In this document: positions 1 through 8,654 of the stretch, in pieces
Numbering within the stretch: position 1 is the first letter of the stretch
Layout: every line of letters begins with the position of its first letter
IMG/VR virus record: IMGVR_UViG_3300027847_002828
Span: 1-51,812 of that record
Direction: 5' to 3' (one strand)
Length of the DNA: 51,812 nt
Origin: a virus
Translations under genes and position numbers: made by a program
Notes under the pieces: model-generated
Told to the model about the DNA's origin: nothing
Database searches by the model: none
Seen by the model: only the letters and a program-made list of their open reading frames with translations

Positions 1-165
1 GGGTCCGCCACCGGGCATTCCACCGCCGGGTCCGCCACCGGGCATTCCACCGCCGGGTCCGCCACCGGGCTGTCCGCCACCGGGTCCGCCACCGGGCTGT
101 CCGCCACCGGGCATTCCACCACCGGGCATTCCACCACCGGGCATTCCACCACCGGGAAGCCCAAT
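1..165 (-). repeat. In-gene tandem repeat coding MPGGG/QPGGG/PGGG
   Basis: Tandem units of 12 and 15 bases (on the + strand, variants of tccaccaccgggcat) encode alternating PGGG, MPGGG and QPGGG. The array runs off the left edge, so its full length is unknown. Arrays of this kind expand and contract by slippage. Confidence 0.9.
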
Positions 166-981
166 TGGTGGCTGCATAGGTGGCTGTCCGCCACTTCCAG
201 GTCCTCCTCCAGATGGGAACCCACCTGATTGAGGCGGCGGGAAGTTGCCACCCGGAGTCCCGCCTGGAAATACCGGCTGGACGGGGTACACGGGCATTCC
301 ACCACCTGTGTTACTAGTGTCACCCGGCATGAATACTGGTGGCTGCGGAAGCTGCGGCCAGCCCGGTGGGTATTGGGGTGGGTATTGGTATCCACCTCCG
401 GGTTGGCCGGGGCTGTTCGGTACCGGAGTGTTGGGGTCTACGCCTCCGGGTGTCTCACTGCCGGGAGGTGGCAGTTGGGGATAATCCGGGTTCGTGGTCC
501 CGCCAGGATTTGTGTACGGATCATACGGGCCAAGGTCGCCAGTTGTTGCAGGGTCTGCCGGGACACCTCCAGGCTGAGACGGATCAACCGGAACCTGTGG
601 CCACTGTGGCTGACCCTGGCCCGGACCCGATGGGATCGGGTCCCATCCACCCGGGACACCTCCAGGCTGAGACGGATCAACCGGAACCTGTGGCCACTGT
701 GGCTGACCCTGGCCCGGTAGGACCGGGTCCCATCCACCCGGGGAGGTCGGCCCAGAGTTCCACGGGCCTCCGGGACTAGAGGGTAAAGGCGCAGTGACGC
801 CTGGCCCAGCCGGGATCGGGTTCCATGGTGGCGGGGCCTGACCCTGACCCATGCCTGGTGATGTGGATCCTGGAGGCTGCATGGACATCTGCTGCGCACC
901 GCTGTTCTGGGCGTTACCGTTCATCGACTGATTGGTAATGCCGTTCTGTCTAGCACGCTGCGTGGGCGGGATATACACCAT
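1..981 (-). CDS. Gly/Met/Pro-rich virion-type protein, C-terminal end cut by window edge
   Basis: This reading frame has no stop before position 1. It begins at ATG 981, four bases after the glycosyltransferase stop, with GAGGTGA as ribosome-binding site. The N-terminus (MVYIPPTQRARQNG) leads into low-complexity sequence rich in Pro, Gly, Gln and Asn. Residues about 88-142 carry a duplicated block. The last 55 or so visible codons are MPGGG, QPGGG and PGGG repeats. No catalytic domain is visible. It lies in the late leftward operon, so a structural role is likely (inference). If the genome is circular, the frame continues directly into the Gly/Met/Pro-rich gene at 51812, giving one protein of about 537 residues. 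Confidence 0.75.
   Translation of the reverse strand, partial: MVYIPPTQRARQNGITNQSMNGNAQNSGAQQMSMQPPGSTSPGMGQGQAPPPWNPIPAGPGVTAPLPSSPGGPWNSGPTSPGGWDPVLPGQGQPQWPQVPVDPSQPGGVPGGWDPIPSGPGQGQPQWPQVPVDPSQPGGVPADPATTGDLGPYDPYTNPGGTTNPDYPQLPPPGSETPGGVDPNTPVPNSPGQPGGGYQYPPQYPPGWPQLPQPPVFMPGDTSNTGGGMPVYPVQPVFPGGTPGGNFPPPQSGGFPSGGGPGSGGQPPMQPPIGLPGGGMPGGGMPGGGMPGGGQPGGGPGGGQPGGGPGGGMPGGGPGGGMPGGGP
558..717 (-). repeat. 67-bp direct duplication with 93-bp period inside the Gly/Pro-rich gene
   Basis: Bases 558-624 and 651-717 are identical over 67 bp. The sequence following each copy (gggtcccatccacccggg) is also nearly repeated. The duplication keeps the frame and doubles a peptide block containing PGQGQPQWPQVPVDPSQPGG. 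The identity implies a recent duplication or active homogenisation. Confidence 0.9.
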
Positions 982-984
982 TGT

Positions 985-2436
985 TCACCTCATTTCGAGG
1001 AGCTTACCAGAAGCATCCACTTCGTTCCAGATGTCCTCGATGTGATCGGCCTCACAAGACCAGTCTACTAGGAACCTATAGCCAGTGTCATCGCTCAATC
1101 GCTTGTAGATCGCTGAGTCCACCCAGCCTTTGCAGTACGACGTGTCTGCTGAAAGAACCTCATTCGCAAGGCACGACCGGCGGAAGATCGTGCAGCCGAA
1201 GCCGTTTCCACCAACGCGGACAACGCCCTCTCCCTGTTGCCTACACAGCTCGCGGTTTTTGTCCCAATGGCAATAGGCGTCGGTATACCTCTGCCTGTAT
1301 GGGGCAGCGACAGACGCAACCCGAGAGGAAAACGATTTCATCAGTCGTAACCCCGTGTCCAAATGAGGGATTACGTCGTCCTCAAGTATCCACACGAACT
1401 CGGTTGTGACGTCTCGCATCATCTGATTGTAGATTTTGCCAACCTCAAGCGTCACCTCGTCTTGAACGTCCTTCTCTCGCCTGTCCATGTCAGCCAGTCC
1501 GGCGCGGCTGGCCTTTCTCTTGACGTAGCGGAAATCCGGGTAGTCGGACTGGTGCAGCCACTCCCTGACTTCTTCGCCAAATGCGACATCGTCACTGCCG
1601 TCGTACATCAGCAGTTTGATCTGATCCTTTGGCCACGTCTGCTCCTCAAGGAACTCACGCATGCGTGGCCATGCCCAGTCCCTGCCTGACAGCGGGATGA
1701 ACAGGGTCAGGTCTTCCATCTCCAGGCTGGCAGACTTGTAGTAGGGCACGCTTCCGTTGTTCAGATGCTCGTTTTTTCCGTGCATCCGGTACAGCAGCAT
1801 GGACGCCTGCTTCCCCACAGTCCAACCGGCACGCAGAACCGCCCTCCAGATGTACCAGTCTGCCATGGGTGCATACCCGATGGCGTCCTTCTCGAAGGCT
1901 TCGGTCAGATTCAGTGCGTGCCTGCGGACAAGAGCACTGCAATGGATGTAGTTGTCCCTCTCCATCATGTCACGGTTGAACGACGGATAGTGCTTTGTCT
2001 CGTACCTGTTGCCTATGGTGTGCAGGTCTGACGTGACAATCCCCACCCTGTAATCAGCGAACAGGGGCATGCCCCCGGCCAGGTAGTCACGCTCCATCAT
2101 GTCGTCGGCGTCAACGAAACAGACTATGTCGCTCTTGGTGTTCCTAAACCCGAACCCCCGTGACAGGTACACGTCCCGGTATGCCACTTTCTCGTACCTG
2201 ACCCCGTCATTCTGGTAGTCTTTGGCCACCTGTGCCGTGTTGTCTGACGAGGAGTCGTCAACAACCAGTATCTCCCGTGGACGCTTGGTCTGATCCACAA
2301 CGCTCCGGATGCACTCCCCCAGGAATCTGCCGTAGTTGTGAGACACGATGACCACCGACACCGTGTTCGCACCCGGCGTGCCCTTGGCAAGCATGCTGCG
2401 AATCTTGCCGCCCATCTTTCTTTTCTTGCGATTCAT
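985..2436 (-). CDS. Family 2 glycosyltransferase with two GT-A-like domains
   Basis: The N-terminal half has a classic GT2 fold signature: TVSVVIVSHNYGRFLGECI, then ILVVDDSSSDNT, then the metal-binding stretch VCFVDADDMM. The second half looks like another GT-A domain (LTLFIPLSGRDW ... LLMYDGSDD ... FVWILEDDVIPH). The protein would transfer sugars from nucleotide donors. In a virion operon it may glycosylate capsid or tail proteins, or alter the host surface (inference). The start chosen is ATG 2436, which overlaps the upstream stop as ATGA and has GGGTGG before it. An in-frame ATG at 2481 would lie deep in the neighbouring gene. GT2-type call firm; target unknown. Confidence 0.85.
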   Translation of the reverse strand: MNRKKRKMGGKIRSMLAKGTPGANTVSVVIVSHNYGRFLGECIRSVVDQTKRPREILVVDDSSSDNTAQVAKDYQNDGVRYEKVAYRDVYLSRGFGFRNTKSDIVCFVDADDMMERDYLAGGMPLFADYRVGIVTSDLHTIGNRYETKHYPSFNRDMMERDNYIHCSALVRRHALNLTEAFEKDAIGYAPMADWYIWRAVLRAGWTVGKQASMLLYRMHGKNEHLNNGSVPYYKSASLEMEDLTLFIPLSGRDWAWPRMREFLEEQTWPKDQIKLLMYDGSDDVAFGEEVREWLHQSDYPDFRYVKRKASRAGLADMDRREKDVQDEVTLEVGKIYNQMMRDVTTEFVWILEDDVIPHLDTGLRLMKSFSSRVASVAAPYRQRYTDAYCHWDKNRELCRQQGEGVVRVGGNGFGCTIFRRSCLANEVLSADTSYCKGWVDSAIYKRLSDDTGYRFLVDWSCEADHIEDIWNEVDASGKLLEMR

Positions 2437-3494
2437 GATGCCACCCATGCTCTGGCATCCACGTTCAGGTCTATGTAGCACACGGGACTGCCACCAGTGT
2501 CCGTCACGCCCGTCCCGTTACTGACCCAACGGATATAGATTTCTGACCCATCGACATACACTGTCTCCACGTCATACGGGGGATCAACCGTCTGCGACTC
2601 GCTGACACCTCCTGCTGTAGCAGTACGAGCCTGACTGTCATCCTCTACGTCTGTGTAGGAGTTGCCGCTAATGGTCTCACCATCGTAATAACTCGTCCTC
2701 AAGACTGGAGGTTTGGCCACGGTGACCGTGTCTCCGATGATCTCCCGTTTCACCTCCAGGTACTCCTCGTAGACGGCAGTCACTTCGCCACGGTTGACAG
2801 CCCACCCGTGCAGGTTCTTGATCCACCACAGGGGGTTCCCGTTGAGGGTCAACTGGTGTGCTGTATCAGGCGGGTGGCTACCTTGCAGCGTCGAAGAATC
2901 AGAGCAGTTGACACGGGACGACTTCTGCAAGCTGGACAGCATCTGGCCGTAACCGGCTATTACCACGAACGTCGGTGGGTCTATGCCCACCAGTCCGGGT
3001 ATGCCAGTTCCGCTGTTCCCGGTGTTGTATCCGCTCTTGAGATCAGCCCCTCCCTGAGTCTTCTTGTTCACTCCTGGTCCAGCAGGCGAGCCGCTAGGGT
3101 TGTCTGTGCTGTCCGGGGTAAGTGTCGTGTATCCCCCGTGACCACCTACCGACGAGTATTTCTGATGCACCAAGTCCGGGTCCAGGGCGTAGTTTATCAG
3201 AGGGATGATTTCGTTGGCCACGATCCCCTCTGACCCCATCCCCACGCCTAGTGTTGATTGCTCACCCTTGTCGTTGATGACAGACAGTCCGCTGTGGTTC
3301 GTGTCCCCCACGTTGTTGATGCGGATAGCGGGACCGTTCGTCTTGTTGTTCAGGACCAGAGGCTCCTCCAGAGTGATCCCATCTGAAGATGACAACGCAG
3401 CCACCAACGCCTCGGAAAACTCCTGTACCTCAGGAGACCACTCCCTCTGGGACAGGTTTGCGATTACTCCACCAAACAAGGACTTCAAGCTCAC
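2433..3494 (-). CDS. Hypothetical virion-associated protein
   Basis: A 353-residue protein I do not recognise. It is rich in Ser, Gly, Thr and Asn, with alternating polar and hydrophobic stretches that suggest beta structure. A low-complexity linker full of Gly and Pro lies around residues 115-165. No signal peptide or membrane segment is seen. It overlaps the upstream tail-like gene by four bases and the downstream glycosyltransferase by four bases, so the three are probably translated together. A tail or fibre component is the simplest guess. Confidence 0.6.
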   Translation of the reverse strand: MSLKSLFGGVIANLSQREWSPEVQEFSEALVAALSSSDGITLEEPLVLNNKTNGPAIRINNVGDTNHSGLSVINDKGEQSTLGVGMGSEGIVANEIIPLINYALDPDLVHQKYSSVGGHGGYTTLTPDSTDNPSGSPAGPGVNKKTQGGADLKSGYNTGNSGTGIPGLVGIDPPTFVVIAGYGQMLSSLQKSSRVNCSDSSTLQGSHPPDTAHQLTLNGNPLWWIKNLHGWAVNRGEVTAVYEEYLEVKREIIGDTVTVAKPPVLRTSYYDGETISGNSYTDVEDDSQARTATAGGVSESQTVDPPYDVETVYVDGSEIYIRWVSNGTGVTDTGGSPVCYIDLNVDARAWVAS

Positions 3495-5779
3495 TGCTGC
3501 ACTCCATGGACGGATATCTCGAACACCTTCTGCCTCTCAGTGGAGGGCACGCCTTCCACCTCGATACGCACATACATTGGTGACTTTGTCCGTCCCTGAC
3601 GCACCCCATCAAAGAAGTGCTCTACAACACCAGTGGTCTCTGTTGTGTCTACTACGATATCAGATGAACCCTTCTCAGTAGCTGACCCGTCCCCCTCTGA
3701 CTGGGCACGGTCGTACTGCATCGGGTCCGCCTCTGTCGAATGATCCAGGTAACGCCTCACGGATAGACGTGAGCCTTTATCGGGCTGGAACACCAGCTCA
3801 AATCCACGCACGTCGTTGCTGTCCGTCCAGACCCAGCGTAGCATTCCGCTTTTCCAGATCCAGCGTATTCCACCGAGCTGGTACTTGCTCGTGTTGTCCG
3901 GCCTCACCAGCCATGGCCGGTCAATAGTAAGCCTCTCTCCGCTCGCTGCTACCACAAGCCTCTGCTGCCCCTTTCCCCGTCCACCTGTGATCTGGATGGG
4001 AGTGCCAACCACGGCACTGCTGAACGAAGCCGAGGGGTCACTGGATGTCACCTGGGTGGATGTACCCAATGTTCCCGATATCTTTCCGTCCGTCGTCCCT
4101 AACCCGTCCAGGGAGCCGGTGTTTGACGCAACGACCTGACGACCGTCCATTCCGAGGTACATCTGCCTGCCACCCTGCAATTCACCCACCGTGGACGACG
4201 TGACAGGTCGGCTGTATTCCTCTACCCACCAGCGTGAGTGGATGTAGTGGTAACACAGAGCGTGCCTCGGATACCTCATCCCCGACAGGCAGACAAACCA
4301 CTTGATGGTCTGCTCACTGGGGTAGTGTGCAGCGTGGAAGTTGTCTGCATTCTTCCAGTTGATCGCCAGCTCACCCCTGCCTGAGAACATCGGTTGCAGG
4401 TCTGATGCCAGCTCCTGGGCCTGCCTGCCGTCGTAGGCGTATATCCCCTTTCGGTCAAGCAGGTAGGCATTGCCTTCCACAGTGACCCAGCATTTCTGGT
4501 TGACACAGCCTCTCCATGTGCCAAGGAACACCCTGCCGTCGTCCTTGGGGCTGGTGACGTATTCCAGTCGGTACAGCCGGTGCTCGAACAGTACGAACAG
4601 GGAGCTGGACAGCGGCATCAGGCCTGTCATTTCTCCAGCCTGCGGGTCCTCGGTGATCGTCAGGTAGTCACCGTCCGCCTCCTCCTTGTTCCATGAATCA
4701 GGGAAATCCACCTTGCTATAGAAGACACGCAGTGCACTCTGCCCGCCTGGAGCGATGGCGTAGTCCGCAAAGGGTGACGTTGTCCCGTCGTATTCTGCTG
4801 ACAACGTCAGCGTCTGGTTCGTGGTGTCAACTGATGCAATCGCGTAGCTCTTGGTGTTTCCCGACACGTTCGGATACAACACTCTCCCGGCCAGGTTTGA
4901 CGTCCACCCGGTTCCAATCCCTGTGACGGTCGTCGAGCTGTTCGTCAACACGACGCTGCCCTCCGTGTACGTCATGTCCACGGCTGCCCACAGGCGGCTG
5001 TAATGGGAGATCAACACCTGCTTCAGTCCGGGCGGCTCGCCATGAACAGACACGGAAAAGTCATTTCCGTTGTCGTCCATCAGGGTCACCTCCTCTAGAG
5101 CACCCAGGTCGTCGTCCGTGTTGGTTGAACTGAAGCTCGTGTCCGTCAGGTCTGTGTCAGTGACGTCTATGTAAAAGACGTTGACTGATCCGTCCTTTGA
5201 TCTGAGGATCTGTCTCGTTGTGACACGGCTGTCCGTGGGGACTTCGACATTCGTGTAGTTGATCGTCGAGGCCCCGCCTGACCACTCGCCGCCGCTGGTG
5301 TAGTCTCCCGTGCCCTCCGATTCATCCAGTGTAAATGTCGTTGTGCCCACCACGGTAATTGCCCAGCGTCCATTTGCGCCGTAGTTCCCCCTCACTCCAC
5401 TGATCTTCACCGATGCTCCAGTGGACAGCCCGTGAGATGCCGCCGTCGTTATCTTGATTGGGCTGGCATTTAAGGCATTACTGACCGCCCCGCTACTGAC
5501 AGCTATGCTGTACGAGGAGGACAATGGAGACAAGTTGCTCAGGCGACCATCGGCATCCAGAAACCTCAGATAGGCGTAGATCGTACCCACGATTGGACCC
5601 GTCCCCGACGCTGCCAAGGTGACCGCCGTGCCAGGTGCCGGAACCCCCGCGTCCACAAAGTCTGAGGCCAACCCGTCCCACCGCTTCACAGGCTGGTCAC
5701 CACGGGCCATATAGATGTTCCCGTCCGCCGTCTTGGTGAACGTCGGGACTGGAACCCTGGCTGTGAAACTGTCACTCAT
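3491..5779 (-). CDS. Putative tail (nozzle-like) structural protein
   Basis: A 762-residue protein starting MSDSFTARVPVPTFTKTADG. It contains repeated beta-rich motifs: GNIYMARGDQPVKRWDG near the start, an ISGVRGNYGANGRWAI stretch near residues 125-145 resembling the FCCH-type beta module seen in many phage structural proteins, and later LYRLEYVTSPKDDGRVFLGT and KGIYAYDG segments resembling beta-propeller blades. Such architecture is common in tail nozzle or stabilisation proteins of short-tailed phages. The precise role is inferred from fold impression and position. It overlaps both neighbours by one to four bases. Confidence 0.6.
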   Translation of the reverse strand: MSDSFTARVPVPTFTKTADGNIYMARGDQPVKRWDGLASDFVDAGVPAPGTAVTLAASGTGPIVGTIYAYLRFLDADGRLSNLSPLSSSYSIAVSSGAVSNALNASPIKITTAASHGLSTGASVKISGVRGNYGANGRWAITVVGTTTFTLDESEGTGDYTSGGEWSGGASTINYTNVEVPTDSRVTTRQILRSKDGSVNVFYIDVTDTDLTDTSFSSTNTDDDLGALEEVTLMDDNGNDFSVSVHGEPPGLKQVLISHYSRLWAAVDMTYTEGSVVLTNSSTTVTGIGTGWTSNLAGRVLYPNVSGNTKSYAIASVDTTNQTLTLSAEYDGTTSPFADYAIAPGGQSALRVFYSKVDFPDSWNKEEADGDYLTITEDPQAGEMTGLMPLSSSLFVLFEHRLYRLEYVTSPKDDGRVFLGTWRGCVNQKCWVTVEGNAYLLDRKGIYAYDGRQAQELASDLQPMFSGRGELAINWKNADNFHAAHYPSEQTIKWFVCLSGMRYPRHALCYHYIHSRWWVEEYSRPVTSSTVGELQGGRQMYLGMDGRQVVASNTGSLDGLGTTDGKISGTLGTSTQVTSSDPSASFSSAVVGTPIQITGGRGKGQQRLVVAASGERLTIDRPWLVRPDNTSKYQLGGIRWIWKSGMLRWVWTDSNDVRGFELVFQPDKGSRLSVRRYLDHSTEADPMQYDRAQSEGDGSATEKGSSDIVVDTTETTGVVEHFFDGVRQGRTKSPMYVRIEVEGVPSTERQKVFEISVHGVQQ

Positions 5780-6201
5780 TAGCTTGTCCTCGGATTCTTC
5801 CTGAATTCAAGAACACCGGAGTCCAGATGTCCGACAATGTGGCTGGCCTGTGGGCGCTTGTAATGCTGCACTGCCGTGTACGCCCCATCCTGGTGACCAC
5901 CACCCACCACCCTGAACCGCTTCAGATCCGCCCCGTTGTGGGTTCCTGCCGACCACTCGAACAGAGCGTGATGCACGCCCTCGCTGAACCCTGACGCCAG
6001 CCTGCCCTCGATCTCGAACATCCCTGTCCTGTTGCTGACATCCTTTGCAGGGATGGACTTTCCGCTGACAACGGACGCGAAGTCCCCGTCGTATACCGTC
6101 ACAGTGGGAGCACTGTCCGGAGCGACAGCGTCACCGTTTGCATCAGTGCATTGCACGGACAACGGAACCCACTCACCCAGCTTATAGCGTCCCAGATACA
6201 T
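5779..6201 (-). CDS. Small Ig-like virion protein, paralogue of the gene at 8155-8475
   Basis: The core (VPLSVQCTDANGDAV, then SAPTVTVYDG, ending in ALFEWSAG) matches the gene at 8155-8475 motif by motif: P, then I/V-Q-C, then G, then APxSAPTxTVY, then an EY/EW-SA stretch. It looks like a beta-sandwich domain of about 100 residues with a C-terminal extension of about 35. ATG 6201 is preferred over ATG 6222 because it has AGGAAG upstream and gives an N-terminus matching the paralogue. It overlaps the upstream 657-aa gene by 20 bases. Function unknown; probably a virion assembly or fibre-joining protein. Confidence 0.65.
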   Translation of the reverse strand: MYLGRYKLGEWVPLSVQCTDANGDAVAPDSAPTVTVYDGDFASVVSGKSIPAKDVSNRTGMFEIEGRLASGFSEGVHHALFEWSAGTHNGADLKRFRVVGGGHQDGAYTAVQHYKRPQASHIVGHLDSGVLEFRKNPRTS

Positions 6202-8155
6202 CGAGTTCTTCTTCCTCTCCATCTAACATATGCCTGCCCACCCTGAGAGAAGGCGGGATAACCGGTGCGATGTATGGCATGGCCTTTCCGTACATCCCCG
6301 GATCCAGCCCAGCTACCGATGCTCTGGTTCTGGCCCGGTGTCCGGTCACTGTGGTGAGCGGGTCCCAGATCATGTCCTCTATCATCTCCGTGAACTTTTT
6401 GCCGATTGGCCTGTTGCTTGTGATATCGACGACAGTCGGCTCATGCCATCCACTGCCCCCTCTGCCGGCTTCTTCCAGTGCCAGGTCATACTCTCCAATC
6501 TCCCTAAAGACCGGCGAACTGGTGGGCGAGCCGTGGGTGGTCTTAATATTCTTCTGCCTGATTGCACCTGGGTCATTGGTGACTGCCCGTCCGGTATCCG
6601 GGTCCAGCATCAGGTTGTGCATTTTCCTGCCTGATCCCATGTCCTTGACGTCCCATGGATTGAGGCCCTGCCTTTCTACTTGGTCCTTCCATGCGTAGAA
6701 TTCTTGATTGTGTATTTGTTTATTTCCCAGGTCTTCTCCTCCTTGAACCACGGCTTGCCGTCTCACATACGCCGCCTTCTCGGCATCGTCCATCGCATTT
6801 ATGATGTCCGACCCTTGCCCAGCGGTTAGCTGCCCGCCGGGGATCTCCTCCAGCATGGGGGAATGCGTGATCTGGATAGCCTCGTGGCCTGGGGTTGGAG
6901 TTGCTAGCTTCCTCTTCGCGTCATGAAAATTAATCATGGCACGTTGCATCTCCTCATGGGTTGCCCCAAGAGAATCTTGAATGTCAGAAACGCCTCGGCC
7001 TGTCGCCAGACGAGCGTCCCCTTTCCCTTGCGCATCTAAAAGCGGAGCAATTATCCGCTGGTCCTCAACATCCAAATGACGCAAGACGACTTCATCCGTA
7101 GCAGGCGTTTCTGGCCAGTTACCCCGCCTAAGACGCGACCTAACTCCGTGACGGCCTGCTTCTGCCGACGCAGCCCCAGAAGATGGAGCGGGAGAAAAGT
7201 CTGATGTATGCGGACCAGTCCAGACAGATGGCGTTGTTCCCTCCTGCGCTCGCAACCAGGAAGAACGAGGACTAGGAGAATGCAAGCTAGACAGTGCCTC
7301 CTCTCCAGACCCCCGCAGGGAGACGCCCCCCCAACCACCACCCCGCAGCCGTCTATTGATGTCACTCGTGTTGGTTGGCGGTCGGCTCGGGTGCTGGTGT
7401 AAGCTCCGGCCAGGTGCCCGCCAGTTGATGGCAGCGGCGGGAGTGGGCGGCGTCAGGCCAAGAGCGGGGAATACTTCACCAGTTTCCGGGTGTCGCGTCT
7501 GTATCGAGGGAGTGGCAGTATCAGACCTGATAACCGCATGTCTCCTGATCGGGACCATTTGCTCTACGTCCGGAATCCTCATGCTTTCTACAATCGCTGA
7601 TTCAGGCATATCAGTCGGATGTATGTTCCCCCCGCCTAGAGGAGATCGGGATACCCGAACCACTCCGCCCTGGGGTGTTTCCAAGGCCATGGCTTCAACG
7701 CCCTCATCAAGACGCCTACTTCCCGGAGGTATTTCCCGCAGAAGTTCTCGCTCCACCGGATCGGACGGTGGAAGAATCCTCCTCTCGTCGGTAACCCTGA
7801 TACTTCCGGCATCGTCCAGGTTTTCAATACGCTTCCTGAACGTCGTGCGGTAACGGGGACCGAGCTTGGCGGACATCTTAGCACCCTTGAGGGCACCCAG
7901 ACCTCCGACGAGCATCATGGGGTCCAGCAGCATCTCCACGCCCATGCCGGCCATCATTCCGGGGTCTTCCATCCCCCAGTGTTTCAGGACATCAGCGCCC
8001 GTAGCCCTGTTCTTGGAACTGACCCAGGCTTCAGGTCCCTCAAGCTGGTCCAGTGGGTTCTCCCACGCAAACGCATCCCTGACCATTGACCCCGGCAGGT
8101 CAAACAGGTTCATCAGCCCGAGGCCGAAGTCCTTCCAGAAGTCACTCATCGACAT
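6182..8155 (-). CDS. Large virion protein sharing an N-terminal module with the 1353-aa protein
   Basis: A 657-residue protein. Its first 90 residues (FDLPGSMVRDAFAWENPLDQ, later MGVEMLLDPMMLVGG) closely parallel the N-terminus of the product of 44163-48224 (LDIPGSMVRDVLHAENPFDQ, later FAAEVLLDPLTYLTLG). The middle is polar and Pro-rich, probably disordered. The C-terminal part is again structured. The N-terminal module may be a packaging, assembly or ejection tag (inference). Two adjacent ATGs exist (8155 and 8149). The first overlaps the upstream stop as TGATG. Ejection or internal virion protein is the working idea. Confidence 0.6.
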   Translation of the reverse strand: MSMSDFWKDFGLGLMNLFDLPGSMVRDAFAWENPLDQLEGPEAWVSSKNRATGADVLKHWGMEDPGMMAGMGVEMLLDPMMLVGGLGALKGAKMSAKLGPRYRTTFRKRIENLDDAGSIRVTDERRILPPSDPVERELLREIPPGSRRLDEGVEAMALETPQGGVVRVSRSPLGGGNIHPTDMPESAIVESMRIPDVEQMVPIRRHAVIRSDTATPSIQTRHPETGEVFPALGLTPPTPAAAINWRAPGRSLHQHPSRPPTNTSDINRRLRGGGWGGVSLRGSGEEALSSLHSPSPRSSWLRAQEGTTPSVWTGPHTSDFSPAPSSGAASAEAGRHGVRSRLRRGNWPETPATDEVVLRHLDVEDQRIIAPLLDAQGKGDARLATGRGVSDIQDSLGATHEEMQRAMINFHDAKRKLATPTPGHEAIQITHSPMLEEIPGGQLTAGQGSDIINAMDDAEKAAYVRRQAVVQGGEDLGNKQIHNQEFYAWKDQVERQGLNPWDVKDMGSGRKMHNLMLDPDTGRAVTNDPGAIRQKNIKTTHGSPTSSPVFREIGEYDLALEEAGRGGSGWHEPTVVDITSNRPIGKKFTEMIEDMIWDPLTTVTGHRARTRASVAGLDPGMYGKAMPYIAPVIPPSLRVGRHMLDGEEEELDVSGTL

Positions 8156-8475
8156 CAGGTCACCATGAACGTGCCAATTGCCGCCCTGTTTTGGCTGTCA
8201 GCCGTGTATTCGTAGATCACAGTGTAGAGCTTGTTGGTCTCATACCCCGTTGACGACGTTGTCGCGATGCTGCCCGTCCGGAACCCTACCTTCGAGTCCT
8301 TGTCGCTGGCATCCAGTGACCCCGTGGCGATGTATACCGAGAACCCCGGCGGGTACACCGTGTAGGTCGGTGCGGAGGACGGTGCTGTCACTACACCTGA
8401 CGAGTTGCGGCACTGGATCGCCACAGGCAGCGTGTCGTCCAGATCAATGAAGCCTATGAATCCAATATCGTCCAT
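8155..8475 (-). CDS. Small Ig-like virion protein, paralogue of the gene at 5779-6201
   Basis: A 106-residue, beta-rich protein with LPVAIQCRNSSGVV, APSSAPTYTVYPPG and LYTVIYEYTADSQ, aligned with the paralogue on the other side of the 657-aa gene. No signal peptide is seen. Its start overlaps the stop of the 59-aa gene as TAATG and its stop overlaps the next start as TGATG, which points to coupled translation. Function unknown; the fold impression is a single beta-sandwich domain. Confidence 0.65.
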   Translation of the reverse strand: MDDIGFIGFIDLDDTLPVAIQCRNSSGVVTAPSSAPTYTVYPPGFSVYIATGSLDASDKDSKVGFRTGSIATTSSTGYETNKLYTVIYEYTADSQNRAAIGTFMVT

Positions 8476-8654
8476 TACTCACCCTCGAATTTCACAACCG
8501 CGTACCCGGTGCGGGACTGTAGAACGCCCACGTCCTCGCACACGGCATTGATCTGCTTGTCTGATGCACCGGGGGGCAGATCCCTGACATCCGTCTCTCT
8601 CTTGAGGCCCGGAAAGTCCTTGATAACGATACTTGTTGTTGGTGCGGCTGCCAT
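8475..8654 (-). CDS. Small hypothetical protein (59 aa)
   Basis: This short frame fills the gap between the LamG gene and the Ig-like gene exactly. Its ATG (8654) overlaps the upstream TAA as TAATG, and its TAA overlaps the next ATG as TAATG. The product begins MAAAPTTSIVIKDFPGL and ends GYAVVKFEGE. It is a mixed-charge soluble peptide of no recognised family. Perfect head-to-tail coupling on both sides is the main evidence that it is a real gene. Confidence 0.7.
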   Translation of the reverse strand: MAAAPTTSIVIKDFPGLKRETDVRDLPPGASDKQINAVCEDVGVLQSRTGYAVVKFEGE

